Origin: Blautia sp. Marseille-P3201T
GTDB lineage: Bacteria; Bacillota; Clostridia; Lachnospirales; Lachnospiraceae
Assembly: GCF_900120295.1 (NCBI RefSeq)
Contig: NZ_LT635470.1
Coordinates: 558,001-622,000 of the forward strand
Direction of reading: 5' to 3'
Length of the DNA stretch: 64,000 nt
Shown: positions 46,492 through 61,400 of the stretch, one piece after another
Layout of the letters: the number at the start of each line of letters is the position of its first letter
Numbering within the stretch: the stretch's first letter is position 1
Made by a program: the position numbers and the translations under genes
Notes under the pieces: model-generated
Databases searched by the model: none
Seen by the model: only the letters and a program-made list of their open reading frames with translations
What the model was told of the DNA's origin: nothing

Positions 46492-49400
46492 GTTGCATCA
46501 GCTTGATATCAGTGAAACTCTATCTTTTGTCGAAGAAACAATTAAGGAAGGGAATTCTATCTTAGTCCTATACCATGGTTCCAATATTGCCTTTGATACT
46601 ATTGATTTAGCAAAATCCCGCAATCGACGAGACTTCGGTCGTGGATTTTATTGTACTGTACTAGAAACTCAAGCTAAAGAATGGGCACATCGTTTATATA
46701 TGCGAACTTTTTCTGGCAGCGAATACGTATATCAATACATTTTTCATCCTTCTAATTCATTGAATATCAAACATTTTAATACTCTTGATGCAGAATGGTT
46801 AGAATTTATCAAAAACAATCGATTACATGGTGGCATCCAACATAATTATGATATAGTCATAGGTCCTGTGGCCGATGATAACACAATGGAAACCGTTCAA
46901 CTTTATATGTCAGGTATTTTAAAATCACATGAAGCAGTAGACAGACTTCGTTATAATAAAATTAACAATCAAGTGTCTTTCCACACACCACGTGCTTTAG
47001 AATATCTACATTTTGAATATCGAAAGGAGATTGCTCATGATTAGTAATAAATATTTTTTCAATGGAAAAGACATTACTATGAATTTATGTATACAAATTC
47101 GAGATGTTATAGACATTATCCAAGAAACAACAGGTATGAATTTTCCTGAAGCCACCGTAGCTTTTTACCACTCTAAGACTTACAAAGCTTTGCAAAACAC
47201 TGAAAATACACTTTGGGCAGAGTCTGCCGGTTATATTGCAGATTGCTACTTTGAAGAACAGGAAATTTTAAATTCTAAGCAGCGTCCTTAAATATACAAA
47301 AAGAAGTTGTCACATTTAGCATTTTTCAGAAACATTGATATGCCTTTAACTGTAACAGCTTCTTTTTGATAACTGATAAACTATATTTTTTCCTGCAAAA
47401 TCTCAAGTAAATCATGATATCCTGATTTCTCTAATAAATCTTTTGCCCCAAAAAGTATCTCCTCTTTTGAATATTGATGTTCCTGCAAAAAACTTTCTTC
47501 TTTCTCAGATAAATACTGATAAAAAAGTGCAGCCGTTATCACATCATCTTGATTAGTATAATCCATTTCATCTAAAAGAATATTCTCCGCTTCATTAATC
47601 TGTCCCCTGTCAATCATAGCTTTAAAATCTTTTAGTGGTCTCCCTGATACCTGAAACTTGTCTTCATTTTCTAATTCAACAGAAGTATATTTCTTCCCCA
47701 ACATTAAAGAAAACAAAACGCTTACCATTTCCTTAATCATACGCATAAGATAGTCTTTTTCGTCTGTGAAATTCATGTGACACCTCCTTTAACAATTTCC
47801 TAACATCCCCTGTGTTTCTCTTTTTTCTTTTATAGCATCCTCCACTGCCGGACTAAAGCGTAAGCTATCATAGTATTTTACAACAAATTCATTAACTTCA
47901 TACTCCTTCGGTTCTGTCCCGAATGTCACTTTAGAAGCGGAAAGCTAACTCGCTTATTCCCCCCGGTGTTGACGGATAATAAAGTAAAGTAAAAACCAAA
48001 ACGCTATCAGAGAAGCTCCCATACAGGGAAAATAAATCTCTCCAGGCATTCTGGCAACAGCCGGGTGACTCATGACACATATGGTGACACAAACCGCAAA
48101 GGCCAGTCCGCTTAGCAGGATATACAGTATATTTCGATTTTCAGCCGGCTCCAGTGTGTTCTCCCAGGTTTTCCTTCGCTCGAACTCCCGCAATAACATT
48201 TCTTCATCCTGAAGTCCCTTAACCAGAAAATATGTATGCCGGGTCACACGCTTATTTGGATGGCGCGACTGGCATCGGATAGCATAATGACTGTTGTTTT
48301 CTTTAATGTTCCATACCTTCAGAATTTCATCTGCACCTTGGGGAAGATATGGCTTTTTGCCCTGCATACGCAAAAACGCCTGCGTCTCCATCGCACCAAC
48401 TTCAAAGCCTAAAAATCCATATCCATAATTAGATATGCTGCGGGCATCCATAATCCATAAACGGTCATTTTCTGTAAGAAAAAAAATCATGGCATCCTGC
48501 ATTCCCCGCTGCCCCAGTCTTACAGCCAGTACAATTCCAAGTGCACTAGTCAAAAGCGCCAAAATCATAGAAGAGCTTTGCTGCGGCAATCCTAAAGAAA
48601 GGGACAAAAATGCTCCTGTCAAAAGCAAAGCTGTCATTAAAAGTACAATTCCCAATATTCCCCCCACCGTCCGATATCCATAGTGGCTTTTTTTCCTTGT
48701 CTCCGGGGACATCCATATCTTTTTCAGTTCCATGCTATTTCCTCCTTTTCTTTTACTCTACCCTGACACAAATTCGTAAAACCTCACGCATTTTTTTAAT
48801 CCTTTTTTGTTTCAACGTAAAATTTCCCAGATAGGAATAGGTCCTATCAATGAACATCTACATCCGGAGAAGAAAATTCTGCCTGATAATAATTCTCATC
48901 ATATTCTATATAATCAAAGAAAAAATTTATATAATGTATCATGTTATTTCATTCCCACTTTCATCTAAAAATCCATATTCCTGAGGAATTAATTCTGTCA
49001 TGTATAAAAATGGACAAATTTCCACCAGAATATTTTTTGTCTTTCCCTGCCCTTTTACCCAGATTGTTTTTATCCTTTCATTATGAACCTCAAATTCTAC
49101 CGCCCTATCATAAAACCTGATAAATCCGTTTTTCTTTGCAACCGCAATTTTCCAAGTCTTCAGCAATTTCATATTTCCCACATGTTCATAATAATATCGT
49201 TTCTTCTCATTTAGTGGAAGTTTTCTCACTACCATGTTTTTAAATTCTTGTGCATTTTTGGCAAGGCTTTTAACAAAGGTTTTCGTATCGGGATACTTCT
49301 TTTTTCCTTCTTCAAATGCCTCCTGTAATTGTGTTTTAAAATCCATGGATTTGCCTCGGATATGTCCTTCCTCTAACTCTTTGTTCATAGTGTATAATGG

Positions 49401-52400
49401 AATTATATATTATGAAATATTTTTTGTATATAGTTTTTTAATCTTAATACTCCATACTATCCACAATCTCTTTTATCGTCTCCATAGAAGTTCTTCCGCA
49501 CAAAGTATATCGGACACCGTCAGTCACAAAAATGGCACATTCGCAGAATTGCATCGTCATATTCAATAATCAATCTTTCTATTACCTGTTCTGCCGGCAT
49601 CTCCGTTCCCTCCTTTCACTTCTTAGACACGGGAATTACCTAAAATATTACGCTGCTCACTCATATTTTTTAAAAATCAAAATCTTTATCCTGTAATATT
49701 TAGAAAAGGGAATGTTCATGCCGCAGCATGAAACATTCCCTTTTCATGGTTGATTTTTCTGTTATCTGCCAACCTCCGACACCTTCATTCGGAAAACATA
49801 TCAGATTTTAGGTGTCAACCCACCGATAATACACAGCTTTTACAAATTATTCAACATTTCCTCCAACTCTTTTATGTACTTCGGAATTTCAAATCCCTGC
49901 GGACAATACTCTGTACAGACTTTACATGCAATACAAGCAGACGGACTCTTTTCTTCCGGCATCTGTTTCAAATCACGAATTCTCCATGCTCCGCCTACTT
50001 TCGCTGTATTATAATGTTTCAGCAAAAACGGAATATCCAGTCCCTGCGGACAATTCGGTGTGCAATATCTACATTCTGTACACGGAACTGTAATAGTAGC
50101 CTTCTGCAGTTCTGCTGCCTCTTTAATCTGCTCTTGTTCTTCTGCAGTTAATGAAACTGCCTCTGAAAATGTTTGAATATTATCATAAACCTGACTGTCA
50201 TCAGACATTCCGCTTAAAACCACCTGTACATTTTCCAGTTCCATTACCCATCGCATAGCCCATGATGCCAAAGAACGGTCTGTATCCATTGATTTTAATT
50301 TATCCGCTGCTTCCTCTGTAAGATTTGCCAAAAGTCCTCCATGAACAGGCTCCATTACCATAATCGGAATTTGAGCCTGCGTTAAAATTTCATACAGCTC
50401 CTTGGCATCTGTAAAATACCAATCATAATAATTCAACTGAATTTGTATAAAATCCCAAGGATACAGTTTTAAAAGCTCTTTCAAAAGCTTTGCTGTTCCG
50501 TGAAAAGAAAATCCCAAATATTTAATTTTCCCTTCCTTTTTCATCTGGTCGAAATAAGAAATACAGCCGTTTCCAATCATTTGTTCTGCAAAAGTATCCT
50601 GAATTCCATGAAGCAGATAAAAATCAATTCTATCCATATTAAGCCTTGCAAGCTGTTCCCGAAACTGTTTGCCATAATCAGGCTGCGCCTGAAAATTATA
50701 CTTATCTGCCACATAAAAACTATCTCGTGGATATTTTTCCAAAGCCTTCCCCAGAAATTCTTCAGACTTGCCCCCATGATAGATGTAGACTGTATCATAA
50801 TAATTCACACCTTGCTCCATACAGTGAGCAATAAGCTTCTCTGCTTTCTCGTAATCAATCTCTGCATCATTTCCATTTGATATTGGAAGACGCATCACTC
50901 CCATACCAAGTCTGGATAATTTAATTTCATCTTTAAATGTTTTATACTGCATTCTTTTTCCTCTTTCTACACCTTTTTTGTAAGCGCACCATAGTGCATA
51001 TATAGACATTATTATAGTAATTTGAGATAATTACCTCAACAATTAATACTTGTCAAAAAAGTTTAGTCAAAAATGTTTAGCCTAAATATTTTTGACCTGT
51101 AGGAGGTGACTGTTATAAAAACTCAAACGTCTATAGTTGCACGTCGTTATCGTTTACAAGAGTGGGCACAAATGCTCCAAGAATGCAACAACAGACCCGT
51201 TGGAATGTCTGTCAGTGAATGGTGCCAAATGAATTCCATTACGACAGCTAACTATTATTATCGGATGGCTCAGGTTCGTAAAGCTTGTTTAGATTCATTT
51301 CCGGAGGAAGGTGCGGAACAATCAATTGTTCCAGTTCCAATGAATCTAGTGGCATCAGATAATTATTCTCTTAAAGAAACGCCACAAATATGTGAGGAAT
51401 CTTTTATTGACGTATCTTCACATGGAATATCGTTTCGAATTACAGAGAAAACATCAGATTCACTTATTGCAAAAGTTTTGGGAGTGCTTGCTCATGTTGA
51501 ATGATGCCACTTGTTTCAAACAGGTTTATATTGTCTGTGGCTATACGGATTTACGATTTGGTTTGGATTCGTTGGCTTCTATTATAGAATCAAAAATGGG
51601 ATGCAAACCTTATGTTCCTGATACTTTATATCTTTTCTGTGGTCGTAAAACAGACCGGATCAAAGGGCTCGTCTGGGAAAAGGACGGTTTTCTATTGTTA
51701 TATAAACGTCTGGAAAAAGGAAACTTTATGTGGCCAAGAAAAGAATCTGATGTACGAGCACTTACCAGTCAGCAGTTCCGTTGGCTTATGGAAGGGCTTA
51801 CGATTTCTCCAAAGAAAACCGTTCAGGAGATCCAGTCACCGGAACATATGGCATGATGTTTGTGCAAAAGGTAGAAATTTAAAAACTTAAATTCTACCTT
51901 GCGATATGAGAATAATACTTGCTTGTCCGTCTGTTATCATACGTTATTTCTGCGTTATTCCGCTTTTACGCAGTTGTAATTTGTTTCAATCATTTCAAAA
52001 AAAGCGTTGTTTTTTGAGGTCTGCACTTTCTTTGTAGGAACTTAGAATTATAGGCAATATGCCGAATTCAAAACAGAGTGGCATTCGCAATTTTTGCTCG
52101 TATCTGTTATAATAGACCTCAGAAAAGAGGTACATTATGGCGATAGAATATACAGAAGAACAACTGAATAATTTTGATAAAACAACAGTGATCCAGCTGT
52201 TTTTGGCACAACAATCACAGCTGAAAGATATTGATCAGAAACTGCAGTTGTTATTGGAACAGATTGCTGTAATGAACAATAATCGCTTTGGGAAATCATC
52301 TGAGAAACTGGAAGTAGATAACCAAATCTGCTTCTTAGAAGTTGATGGTAATATCATTTATTTTAATGAAGCAGAAGCAGTTGCTGCTCTTGATGAGACA

Positions 52401-55400
52401 GAAGAATCTGTAAAACCAAGAGGTAAAAAAGTAAAGGGAAAACGAGCTGCTGATATCAAAGATCTTCCCATCATTCCAGTTGAACACAAAATGACAGAGG
52501 AAGAATTAGCAGCTGAATTTGGTGAGGATGGCTGGTATCAGTTGGAGGATGAAATATATCATCGTTATCGTTTCACACCAATGAAGGTTGAAATCGAGGA
52601 ACATCATGTCGCTGTGTATAAGTCCAAAAAGGAGAACCGTTTTAAAAAGGCGGATCATCCTGCTTATTTACTGAGAAATAGTCTTGTTTCACCATCTTTA
52701 CTTGCTGGTATTTGGAATGCGAAATATGTGAACGCGGCACCGCTCTATCGTCAGGAACAGGAATTCCAGCGATTGGGTCTTAATATTGATCGTGCGGATA
52801 TGGCTCATTGGACAATTCTATGTGCAGAGAGATATCTCTCTATCTTTTATGATTATCTGCATGAAAAACTATATGATTATCATGTGCTTCAAGCAGATGA
52901 AACTCCGGTTCTCGTTTCAAAGGAAAACCGCACAACCGGAAACAAGCATTATATGTGGGTGTACCGAACAGGAAAAATGTATCTGAACAACCAGATTGTC
53001 CTGTACGAATATCAGCCCTCTCGTAATGCAAGTCATCCAAGGAAGTTCCTGAAAGATTTTCAAGGAGTCTGTCTGACGGATGGATATCAGGTCTACCATA
53101 CGATTGAAAAAGAGCGTGAAGACCTGAAAATAGCTGGATGCTGGGCTCATTCGAGACGGAGGTATGATGAAGCTGTTAAAGCCCTTCCAAAGGCGAATCG
53201 AAAAATGTCTTTGGCATATCTGGCATTGAAGCAGATCCAAGCGATTTATCGTGAGGAAAACAAACTTGAGAAGATGGATTCTGAAGAACGCCTGAAACAT
53301 CGTCAACTGACTGTGAAACCATTAGTTGATGCTTATTTTGCATGGGTAAAACAGAATCTCATGTCTGTTCCACCGAAAAGTAAAACTGCAAATGGATTTA
53401 CTTATTCCATAAATCAAGAAAAATATTTGAGAACTTTTCTGGAAGATGGGGAAGTTCCAATTGACAATAATGCTGCGGAACAGGCGATTCGACCATTCTG
53501 TGTAGGGAAGAAAAACTGGGTGATGATTGATACCATTGCAGGAGCAGAAGCCAGCGCAATTATTTATAGCATTGCTGAAACTGCAAAGGCTAATCATTTA
53601 AAGCCTTACAATTATTTCGAATATCTTTTGACGGAGATTCCAAAACACATGGATGATCATGATACAAGTTTCTGTGAAGATTTGCTCCCTTGGTCAGCTA
53701 AACTGCCAGTGGAATGCAGAAAATAGACTAAAAATAATGCCGCTCTTTTGGAGCGGCTAATCAATTAGCAGTACCGGCTATGGTGCGCTTACCCTTTTTT
53801 ATTAAAGTATAAGACTATTTTGCTAGTTCTTCCAGAGTAATTTCACTATTTTATAGAAAAATCTGATGGAGCAGAAACTATCTACTAAATTAATTTAGGC
53901 AGAACAGCATAGACTTCTCTATACTCCTCTGCCTTTCTTTTTACTATTTTGAAATTTCTTGCATAGCTTTTTTAAACTGAACTGCAAATAAAATTGCAGT
54001 AAAGGTTACGGCAATTATGTCCGCTACCGGTTCTGCCATATAAACTGCCATAGTCTGGTTCTGTTTTAAAATCGCAGGCATCACATAAATCAGCGGAATT
54101 AAAAGAATAAATTTACGCATAACTGCTACAATAATAGAGGCCTTTGCATTTCCAATAGACATAAAAGTCATCTGACATGCCATCTGAATTCCGAAAATAA
54201 ATAACGCTGCCACATAAATTCTCAGTGCATCTTTAGTAAATAACAGCAATGCTGCATCTGAAGTAAACATTCCTGCAAACCCCTGTGGAAACAGCATGAC
54301 ACCGCTCCATAACAAAACAGCATAAGCCATACTTACTTTTAACAACAGCCAAAAGGCCTTTTTTACACGTTTGACATTGCGTGCACCATAATTATAACTG
54401 ATAATCGGCTGTGCGCCCTGTCCCAATCCCTGCAGAGGAAGCATAGCAAACTGCATAACACTGGTAAGAATAGTCATTGCACCTACCGCAATGTCTCCTC
54501 CATATTTCAGCAAAGAAGAATTGAAACATACAGAAATAATACTTTCACTTGCCTGCATAATAAAAACAGAAGATCCCAGTGCTAAACTCGGAAGAATGTA
54601 TGCAGATTTCAATTTCAAATTTTCCTTTTTAATTCTTAAGAAAGTTTTCTTTCCAAAGAGGAATGATACTACCCAGATACAAGAAAGTGCCTGAGAAATA
54701 ATTGTTGCCAAAGCTGCCCCGCGTACTCCCATATCAAATCCGAAAATGAGAATTGGATCCAGTACAATATTTGCAACAGCCCCGATTAATACAGATAACA
54801 TACCTGTTTTAGCAAATCCCTGTGCAGTAATAAACGCATTTAATCCTAAAGTAAGCTGAACAAAAATCGTTCCTAAAGCATAAATATTCATATAGCTTAC
54901 ACCATATTCAATCGTATTTTCACTGGCGCCAAAAGCTAAAAGGAAGTCTCTGTTCCAAATTAATAAAACAATCGTCAGTATAATTGAAATAATAATTTGC
55001 AGGGAAAAGCAGTTACCCAATGTTTTTTCTGCTGATTTTGTATCGCCTTTTCCCATAAAGATGGAAGCTCTCGGTGCTCCGCCATTTCCCACTAATGCTG
55101 CAAATGCCGCTACAATCAAAATCAGAGGCATACACACGCCCACTCCTGTAAGCGCCATAGCACCCACCTTGGGAATATGTCCAATATAAATACGGTCTAC
55201 AATATTATAGAGCATATTGATAATCTGTGCGGTTACTGTAGGAAGTGCCAGTTTTAATAATAGCTTTCCTATTGGCTCCTTCCCTAAAAAATTTTTGTCA
55301 TTTGTCATAGTTCTCATTTCCTTTCTAAAACTTCTTTTAAATTTTGTAAAATTAATTCATTCATAGCCTCATATTTTTTTAATTCTTCTTCTGAAAACTT

Positions 55401-58400
55401 TTTAAAAATTTGCTCTCTAAAATCCTGATTAATTTTTTCAATTTCCTGTACAATAGGAAATGTTTTTTCAAGAAGAGATAAATGAATTTTCCTTCTGTCC
55501 GCCTGGTCTTGTCTGCGTATCAAAAGTTCTTTTTGTACAAGCATTTCTACACCGGCTGACACATTTCCCTTAGGCAGCATACGCCGTTCTACAATATCCG
55601 CTGCTGTATCTTTCTCAGGATTATTATATAAAAATCCAATAATCGCAATTTCTATATGCGAAAGCTGATATTTCATCTGCACATTTTCCAAATGCTTTTC
55701 ATACAGTTTCATCATATAACGAACCAGCAATAACATGTCCGATGCATTTTTCATATACATGCTCACACTCCTTCCATAAAAAACAGCTATAATAGTTCTA
55801 AATAAAACTGTTTTATCTAAAACTATTATAGCCTCAAAATAAAAAATGTCAATGTCTAAAATTCTTTCTTTTCTATAATACGAATACTGAAAAAATGAGA
55901 AATACCCAAAATAACAACTGCTAATCCCATACTCAATACTAAAATCTGCCAGTCTGAAACGCCTGCCAAAAACCATTTTATCCCTCTGAAATCAAAGGAA
56001 AGCCTTTGGAACATTTGTGTTGCAAGATAACACAAAGCAATAATACTTAAAAAAATGCCCAGAAAAACAATTTTTCCTTTATCACTTCCATATTTTATCT
56101 GAATAGGAATCATTAATGCCAAAAAAATTGCTAAAAATATCAGAAAATATCCGCAAAATAGAAGCCATTGAAAAATATCCATTTCCGGCGTTTTTATCCA
56201 TTGCAATATAGTAGCCGCTGCTGCGCTTAAAAGAAATCCTATTCCTCCTGTAAAAAATCCCAGAAAATATTTTTCCTTTACATACTCCTTGCGGGAAATC
56301 GGTAATGTCAGGAGAAAAGGCAGCCCATTTTCATATTCGTCATAGCTAATCGTTCCCATAGTCAAAGTGCAGCAGATAAATGGTATATATCCCATTAAAA
56401 AACTACTGTTTATTCCCGTTATCATTAAAAATATTACAGTAAAAAAGATAATACTCAAAATCCTTTTATTATTTTTCATTAAAGCAATATCTTTTATAAA
56501 TAACCCTTTCATACTCTTTCCCCCTTAATCATTAAGGTAATTACCTCATCTATGTTTCCTTTTTCCATTGTATAAGAAGGATAATTTTCTAAATAAAACT
56601 GTTTTTGATTTGTCAAACAGGAATATCCCCAGTTCTCCTTCTTCTTTCTCAGTAAATAATTCTTATCCAGATTATCATACTGATCAAAAGAAACTTTCAA
56701 TAATCCATACTGCCCAAGTAAAGTATCTATTTCCTCGTGAAGTACCACCATTCCCTTATCAATCATATACAAATCATCACACAAGCCTTCCAAATCTGTT
56801 GAAATATGAGAGCTGATTAAAATAGTTCTGTTCTCATTTTCCTCCATGTATTCTCGAAGCATAGAAAGCAAATCCTCTCTTGCCAGAACATCGAGACCTG
56901 TCGTCGGCTCATCTAAAAGCAAAAATTCTGCTTTATGAGAAATTGCTGCCAAAATTTTCAGTTTTGCTTTCATTCCTGTGGAAAACTCTTTGATCTGTTT
57001 CTTTAAAGGTAAATGATAACGTTCACAGTAATCCAAAAACATAGCTTTATCAAATTGTGCATACATATTTTCCAATATTTTTATCACATCCTGAACAGTC
57101 AGATAACCGCTAAATCCTGACTCAGCCAATACAATTCCCAATTTTTCCTTATCTTGATTGGAAAGTGTTTTATAATCCTTTCCGAAAATTTCTATTGTTC
57201 CACCATCAACGGAAATCAAATTTAATATTCCCTTAAAAATAGTACTTTTTCCTGCACCATTTGCTCCTATAAGCCCTGTAATACAGCCTCTGGGGATTTC
57301 AAAAGATACATCCAAATGAAATAAATCGTAGGACTTCTTAAAATCTTTAATTTTCAACATTATTCTTCATCCTCCATAATCATTTCAAACATAGCGCGGA
57401 TATCCTCATTGGAAATACCATATCTCTTCCCTTTTTGAATAATATTTTCCAAATCCGTCTCCAACTCCCGTCTTCTTTCTTCTGCCTTGGCAGCAGTATT
57501 TCCTGCTGCTACATAAGTGCCTTTTCCATGGACTGTAACAGTAAAACCCTCCTGTTCCAGATTGTCATAAGCTTTTTTTACAGTAAGAGCACTTATTTTT
57601 AATTCTTTTGCTAAAGAACGCACAGAAGGCAGAATTTCATCTTCCTTTAATTCTTCATTTAAAATCAGTGTTTTTATTTGTTCCATGAGCTGTTCATAAA
57701 TCGGTACCATCGATGAATTATTGATTATAATCTTCATTGTTTCCCTCCTGTCACAAACAGTATATAACAATATATAACTGTTTGTCAACTGTTATATACT
57801 GTTATATATAAAACTTTATATCTTTCAATGTTAAAAACAGAAGAAGAGCTGCCGTACTTTTTTCCATACAGCAGCTCTTCTTCTGTTTTTATCTGATAAA
57901 ATTAGTTTTTATTTTCTCTTCTGGTTCCGGTTTCTCAATACCCGCATTTTTCCCTGCTTCCAGACATTTTAAAACCCATGCCATGTTTGTACCTAAAGTT
58001 CTCATAATCTGAAGGCCTTCTTCATCCTGCATAACTTCTTCCGGTGTATTTCCATGAACCATATTCCAGTAATTAGATGAAATTACAGGCATCTGGAAAA
58101 ACTGGAAATATTTCGTAAGAACCTCTAAAGTTGCAGTTGTTCCGGCACGTCTTGCTGACGCAATGGCTGCTGCCGGTTTATAAAGCATGTGCTTTCCTGC
58201 CAGAGAAGACAGCTTATCCATGAATTCTATAATCTGCCCTGTAGGAGATGCCCAATATACAGGAGAACCTACAATCAATCCATCTGCTGCTTCCAGTTTC
58301 TTTGCAGCTTCTTTTACATTTTCCATATCAGCATTGCCGGCTTGAAAAATTTCTGTTTCTATTCCCTGCTTATTTAACGATTTTGCAATCTGATTTAACG

Positions 58401-61400
58401 CAGTAAAAGTACAGCCTTCTTTTCTGGGACTTCCGTTTAATAATAATACTTTCATTCTATTATTCCCTTCCTTTCCTCTTTCTGTTCTTATTATACTTCA
58501 AATCAGTTTTCATTGCTATATTAATCTGTGTTATATCTGCATTAAAACTGTCCGACGCAGTACGATCCTCGCAAAATGTTTTTATTGTATAGGACGCAAT
58601 TTCCTATGAAAGAAAAATATTAAGCATATTGTTTTCCTCTCTGTAAATGCCCTGCTGCAATATCTTTATATGCCAAACCGTACTTTGAAAATGATGTCTT
58701 AAAAATATGTTCTTGTGTAAGAATTTGACTCATCCAAAGAGGAATACCTCCTGAAGTTTTAATTTCCATAAGTGTCTGATTTTCTTCTAATAAAGGATTT
58801 CCATAAACAGAACTTCCCAGTGAAAAATCTTCTCTGCGATATAAAATATTTTCATCAAAAGTAACTCGAAAATCAGAACCATCTTTCATATAATATGCTT
58901 CTCTTTCGTATGAAAGAAAAACAGAAGGACGTAAATGTCCGTAATACTCTCGAAAATATTCAATTTCATCTCCTATTTGAGATTTTACCGGCAAAGGCGT
59001 TTCATCTTGAAAACTTTTCATCACTTCATTTTCAGAAAGTACCAGTCTTCGTTTATACACAACGGATTTATATTTCTTTTTTAATTCTACAAAAACTAAG
59101 TCTTCCGGTCCTATGGGACGATAACTGCGTATTCTAAGTTTTTCTTTATAGACAGGTTTTTCTAAAGAGCGCCTGATTAAGCGAAAGTTCTCTGTATCCA
59201 AATAAATATTCCGTATAGTACACCTTCCGTATTTATCTAATTCCATATAAGCTGCCATACCTTGAAGAATTTTTTCTTTTTCCTGTGCAGACAACAAATA
59301 CTTTAATTCATATCGTTTAAATGTCATTTGATATGCCATAAAATTCCTCCTGTTTCCCTTAAAAGTTTTTCTATTTTTCATGACATAGTATAAGACATTA
59401 ACCTTAATCAAACTTAAAATGAAAATAAATTCTTCAAATTATTTTATCGTAACTGGAAATATAGCTGTAACTTTCAGAGATTTCTCATCTTCAGTCATTG
59501 CAGAAATCTTTCCTTTATGGGCAGTTACTGTGGCTGCTGCAACTGATAAACCAATACCATATCCACCTGTTTCAGAATTTCTTGATTTATCTGTTCGATA
59601 AAAACGATCAAATAAGTGTTCTGTCTCTTTTCGCGAAATAAATTCTGTGGTATTGTAAACAGAAAGATAAATATGATTTTTTTGTTTTTCCAATGTTAGT
59701 AGAATTTCCCCTCCCTCGTCTGAATATTTTATAGCATTATCTAAAAAAATGCTAACTAATCGACGAATAGACTTTTCATCCCCCAGCATGGATATCATCG
59801 GTTGTATTTTACTTAAAATCGTCTTATTCTGTGCTTTTGCCAACGTTTCAAAATTCCCTGCTGTTTCTTCCACTAAATCAGAAAGAGGAAATTCCAACAT
59901 AGGAAGTTTCATTCCATCTTCTTCCATACGGGCTAATAAAATCAAATTATTTGTCAAATCTGCAAGTCGTTTTGTCTGATTTTGTATATCATGAAGCCAT
60001 TCGTTTTCTCCTAAATCCATTCCTAAAACCTCTGCATCCGCATCAATAATTGTCAAAGGCGTTTTTAATTCGTGACCGGCATCCGTTATAAACTGCTTTT
60101 GTTTTTCATAATTTTCTAAAAAGGGCTTTACAATATATGAAGATAAAAAAATCATTAAAAAACATACTGCCAAAAATCCCAAAATACATACTGCAGCTCC
60201 CGTTCCTAAAAACATCCAAAAAGTATTTAAACTTCTTCCGCAATCCAGAAAAATAACACGTGTCTCTGTTTCTGAAGAATATAATAAATATCGGTAATTT
60301 CCAACAAACCCCTTGTTCTCTCCCTTTTCCCAGACTTCCTGTGCGTATTCTATAATTGTATCCTCATTCACTGTAGCAATTTTTCCTGCTTCTACAGAAA
60401 GAATGTCTCCTTCCGTATTTAAGACAGCCGAAAAATACCGCGACTCATAAGGCAATTCAGGAGAAAACAAAAGATTTTTTTGCGGAAGTTTTCCCTGTGG
60501 TTTTGGCGGTTCCATGTTCTCTCCCTTTTCCGGAAATTTTCCATTATTCTCTTTTAGTATTGAAAGTACATGATCCGCGTCTGTAACAAGTTTATTGTAA
60601 TTCAATATTCCTATAAAGCTCATAAGTATAAACAGAACAATAAAAAGAGAGAACATAGACACAAAAATTAATTTTTTTCGTAATTTTTTTATCATTTAAC
60701 TTCCTCCAGAGAATACCCCAAACTTCTGGTTACTTTAATTTGAATATTTGCATGTAATGCAGCCAGTTTCTTTCTCAAGTAAGATATATAAACCCAAACC
60801 ACATTAATCTCTGCTTCGCTGTCATAACCCCAAATTTTTTCCATAAATCTTTCTGATGAGATAAGGGTATCTGGATTACTCATCAAAAGCTCCATCATTT
60901 GAAACTCCTTATTGGCCAAGCGAAAACTTCCTTTCGGCGTAGAAAGTTCAAAAGTTGCACGATTTAAAACAACATTTCCCAATTGCAGAGTAGAACTGCT
61001 TTGCCCTGTTCGTATACGTGTCATGGCACGTATTCTCGCTAGTAATTCTTTTGAATGAAAAGGTTTTGCAAGATAATCATTCGCACCTGCATCCAATCCT
61101 TCCACCTTATCATCAACTTCTGATTTTGCCGTCAGTAATAAAACAGGGATTAAATTGCCCTTCTTGCGAATTTCTTTTAACACCGTAATCCCATCTACTT
61201 TTGGCATCATAATATCAAGAATAACTCCATCATAATTATCTGCCTCTAAGTATTCTAAAGCAGCCTGCCCGTCATAAACAGCATCTACCGCATAATTGTT
61301 TCTTTCCAAAATTGCAGTAAGTGCTTTTGAAAGTGCTTTTTCATCTTCTGCAAGTAATAGTCTCATTTTCCATTCCTCCAAAAATTTCTGTGTACTGATT